Shown: piece by piece, positions 6,481-7,374 of the stretch
Position numbering within the stretch: the first letter of the stretch is position 1
Layout of the letters: each line of letters begins with the position of its first letter
Source of the DNA: Candidatus Zipacnadia bacterium
Lineage (GTDB): Bacteria > Armatimonadota > Zipacnadia > Zipacnadales > UBA5352
NCBI GenBank assembly: GCA_029820915.1
Contig: JALGUI010000123.1
Span: 1 to 7,374, forward strand
DNA length: 7,374 nucleotides
Direction: 5' to 3'
Notes under the pieces: generated by a model
What the model was told of the DNA's origin: nothing
The model's input: only the letters and a program-made list of their open reading frames with translations
Database searches by the model: none
Made by a program: the position numbers and the translations under genes

Positions 6481-6490
6481 GCCCGTCATA
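6462..6490 (+). promoter_or_regulatory. Candidate ECF-sigma-type promoter before the anti-sigma gene
   Basis: GGAACTT (6462-6468) matches the -35 consensus of RpoE-type sigma factors. After a 16-base spacer comes GTCATA (6485-6490), close to the GTCTAA-type -10. Transcription would start about seven bases later, giving a leader of roughly 35-40 bases before the ATG at 6535. The -35 part lies in the codons for Leu-Glu-Leu-Phe at the end of the sigma gene, so a chance match is possible. If real, the sigma factor would raise expression of its own inhibitor. Confidence 0.4.
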
Positions 6491-6523
6491 CTCGTGGCCA
6501 CACGCCGGACCCAGTGGCGCACC

Positions 6524-6527
6524 GAGG
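6524..6527 (+). promoter_or_regulatory. Ribosome binding site of the anti-sigma gene
   Basis: GAGG ends seven bases before the ATG at 6535. It supports that start over the in-frame GTG at 6514. Confidence 0.5.
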
Positions 6528-6534
6528 CCCCCGA

Positions 6535-7374
6535 ATGACCTGTGAGCAGTGCTGTGACAACCTGACCGATCTCCTCGAAGGCGCTCTGGCGCCGGAGGCG
6601 GAGCGCGAGTTGCGCGCTCACGTGGCGCAGTGCGAGGAGTGTGCGCGGGCGCTGGCGCAGATGCAGGCGCTGGTGGCGGCGCTGCACGGCCTGCCGGAGG
6701 TCGAGCCGCCGCCCGACCTGCGCGAACGCCTGAGGCGCATCCCGAAGATGGTCACACCCGCGCGGTCGGGTGCGTGGCGACAGGCGCGCTATGTGGTCGC
6801 GACGGTGGCGACCGCCGCGGCTGTTCTGCTGGTCTGGACCGGCGTGATGCACTACCGGCCCGAAGTCGGCGAGCGGATGATGCCCGCTCCGGCGCTGCGT
6901 GTCGAGGCCCCGGCGGAAGGCGGTGCGGCGACCGACTCACCGTCCCCATCGAGTCCTGCGGCCACCGAGGCGGAGGGCCGATCAGTGGCAGACATCGCTC
7001 CGGAGGAGATAGCGGGAGCGGAGCTGTTCGCCGACGAAGCCGCCGTCGCACCGGCGCCCTCGGAGGAGGCGCCGCCCCCCCGGGAGCGCGAGGCGCGAGT
7101 GGCCGATGTGGCGCCGTCGCGCGACCGGGTTGTGCGCCCCGCCCCGCGAGTGGCTACAGAGCCGGACGAAGTGCGCGCGGAGACCGTCGAGGGCAGCCAT
7201 CCGGAGCCTGTCGGCGAACGGGCCTCCGATGCCGCGCCCGGGCCCGATGCGCTGCGGGCGACCGCGGGTGTGCCCCCGCCGCCCGCGCCGGCTGCCGGCG
7301 GTGGGTTGATTCCGGCCAGTGCGAGCCGCGGAGCGCTCGGAGCTTCCGGCGCCGCGGGGCCGGCGGGCCCGGCC
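6535..7374 (+). CDS. Membrane anti-sigma factor with N-terminal zinc finger (incomplete; 3' end outside the window)
   Basis: From the ATG at 6535 the frame stays open to the last base, giving 280 codons with no stop. Residues 1-50 form an anti-sigma zinc-finger domain: an early Cys cluster (Cys3, Cys6, Cys7), then HVAQCEEC with His29, Cys33 and Cys36, the usual HxxxCxxC pattern. A hydrophobic segment at about 86-105 (YVVATVATAAAVLLVWTGVM) is a single transmembrane helix. The visible remainder (about 108-280) is Pro/Ala/Glu-rich, low in hydrophobic structure, and should be outside the cytoplasmic membrane. Such proteins hold the partner ECF sigma factor inactive until an envelope signal releases it. 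Position 54 bases after the sigma gene supports the pairing. The Cys that pairs with His29/Cys33/Cys36 cannot be decided by eye, and any folded sensor domain would lie beyond the window. Confidence 0.87.
   Translation, partial: MTCEQCCDNLTDLLEGALAPEAERELRAHVAQCEECARALAQMQALVAALHGLPEVEPPPDLRERLRRIPKMVTPARSGAWRQARYVVATVATAAAVLLVWTGVMHYRPEVGERMMPAPALRVEAPAEGGAATDSPSPSSPAATEAEGRSVADIAPEEIAGAELFADEAAVAPAPSEEAPPPREREARVADVAPSRDRVVRPAPRVATEPDEVRAETVEGSHPEPVGERASDAAPGPDALRATAGVPPPPAPAAGGGLIPASASRGALGASGAAGPAGPA

Noticed and set aside
6478..6535. Possible TGA read-through joining the sigma and anti-sigma proteins
   Set aside because: The two genes do share a frame with no stop between 6481 and 6535, but the anti-sigma gene has its own GAGG and ATG, the spacer lacks any known recoding element, and a fused sigma/anti-sigma product would be hard to regulate.
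5854..6852. A 332-codon minus-strand open frame opposite the sigma and anti-sigma genes
   Set aside because: It shows no domain pattern, and the plus strand encodes a complete sigma factor and zinc-finger domain.

Overview
The window is one dense co-directional stretch of high-GC bacterial DNA. Every supported gene is on the + strand and gaps are under 100 bases. The secretin implies a two-membrane cell. GTG and TTG starts appear alongside ATG, and Shine-Dalgarno-like GAGG/AGGA/AAGGGG motifs precede most starts. A pilQ-type secretin followed by aroC, aroK and aroB is a known arrangement of type IV pilus clusters in, for example, Deinococcota, and pilQ-aroK-aroB is known in Proteobacteria. The high GC, PASTA protein and ECF sigma factor would also fit Armatimonadota or related lineages. 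The phylum cannot be settled from this window.

Layout. Bases 2-1396 hold the 3' part of a secretin gene, with a perfect 33-base in-frame tandem duplication and a Gly-rich insert. A 91-base spacer (1397-1487) contains a strong stem-loop just before the aroC ribosome binding site. Then come aroC (1488-2702, chorismate synthase) and an aroK-aroB fusion (2692-4326, shikimate kinase plus 3-dehydroquinate synthase), which overlap by 11 bases. Thirteen bases later starts a 510-residue membrane protein (4340-5872). Its cytoplasmic half is a degenerate Ser/Thr kinase lacking the catalytic residues, and its outer half carries two PASTA domains. Its stop region overlaps or abuts an ECF sigma factor gene (5869-6480). 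A membrane anti-sigma factor with a zinc-finger N-terminus follows (6535 to the window edge, incomplete).

How the genes may work together. The first half couples pilus or secretion export to the shikimate pathway, a conserved but functionally unexplained linkage. The second half looks like an envelope-signalling cassette: a peptidoglycan-sensing-type PASTA protein with a dead kinase domain, a sigma factor, and its likely membrane inhibitor. A sequence resembling an ECF-type promoter lies at the 3' end of the sigma gene, ahead of the anti-sigma gene. The pseudokinase-PASTA/sigma/anti-sigma grouping is the most interesting item here. No RNA genes, CRISPR arrays, insertion sequences or convincing housekeeping promoters were seen.
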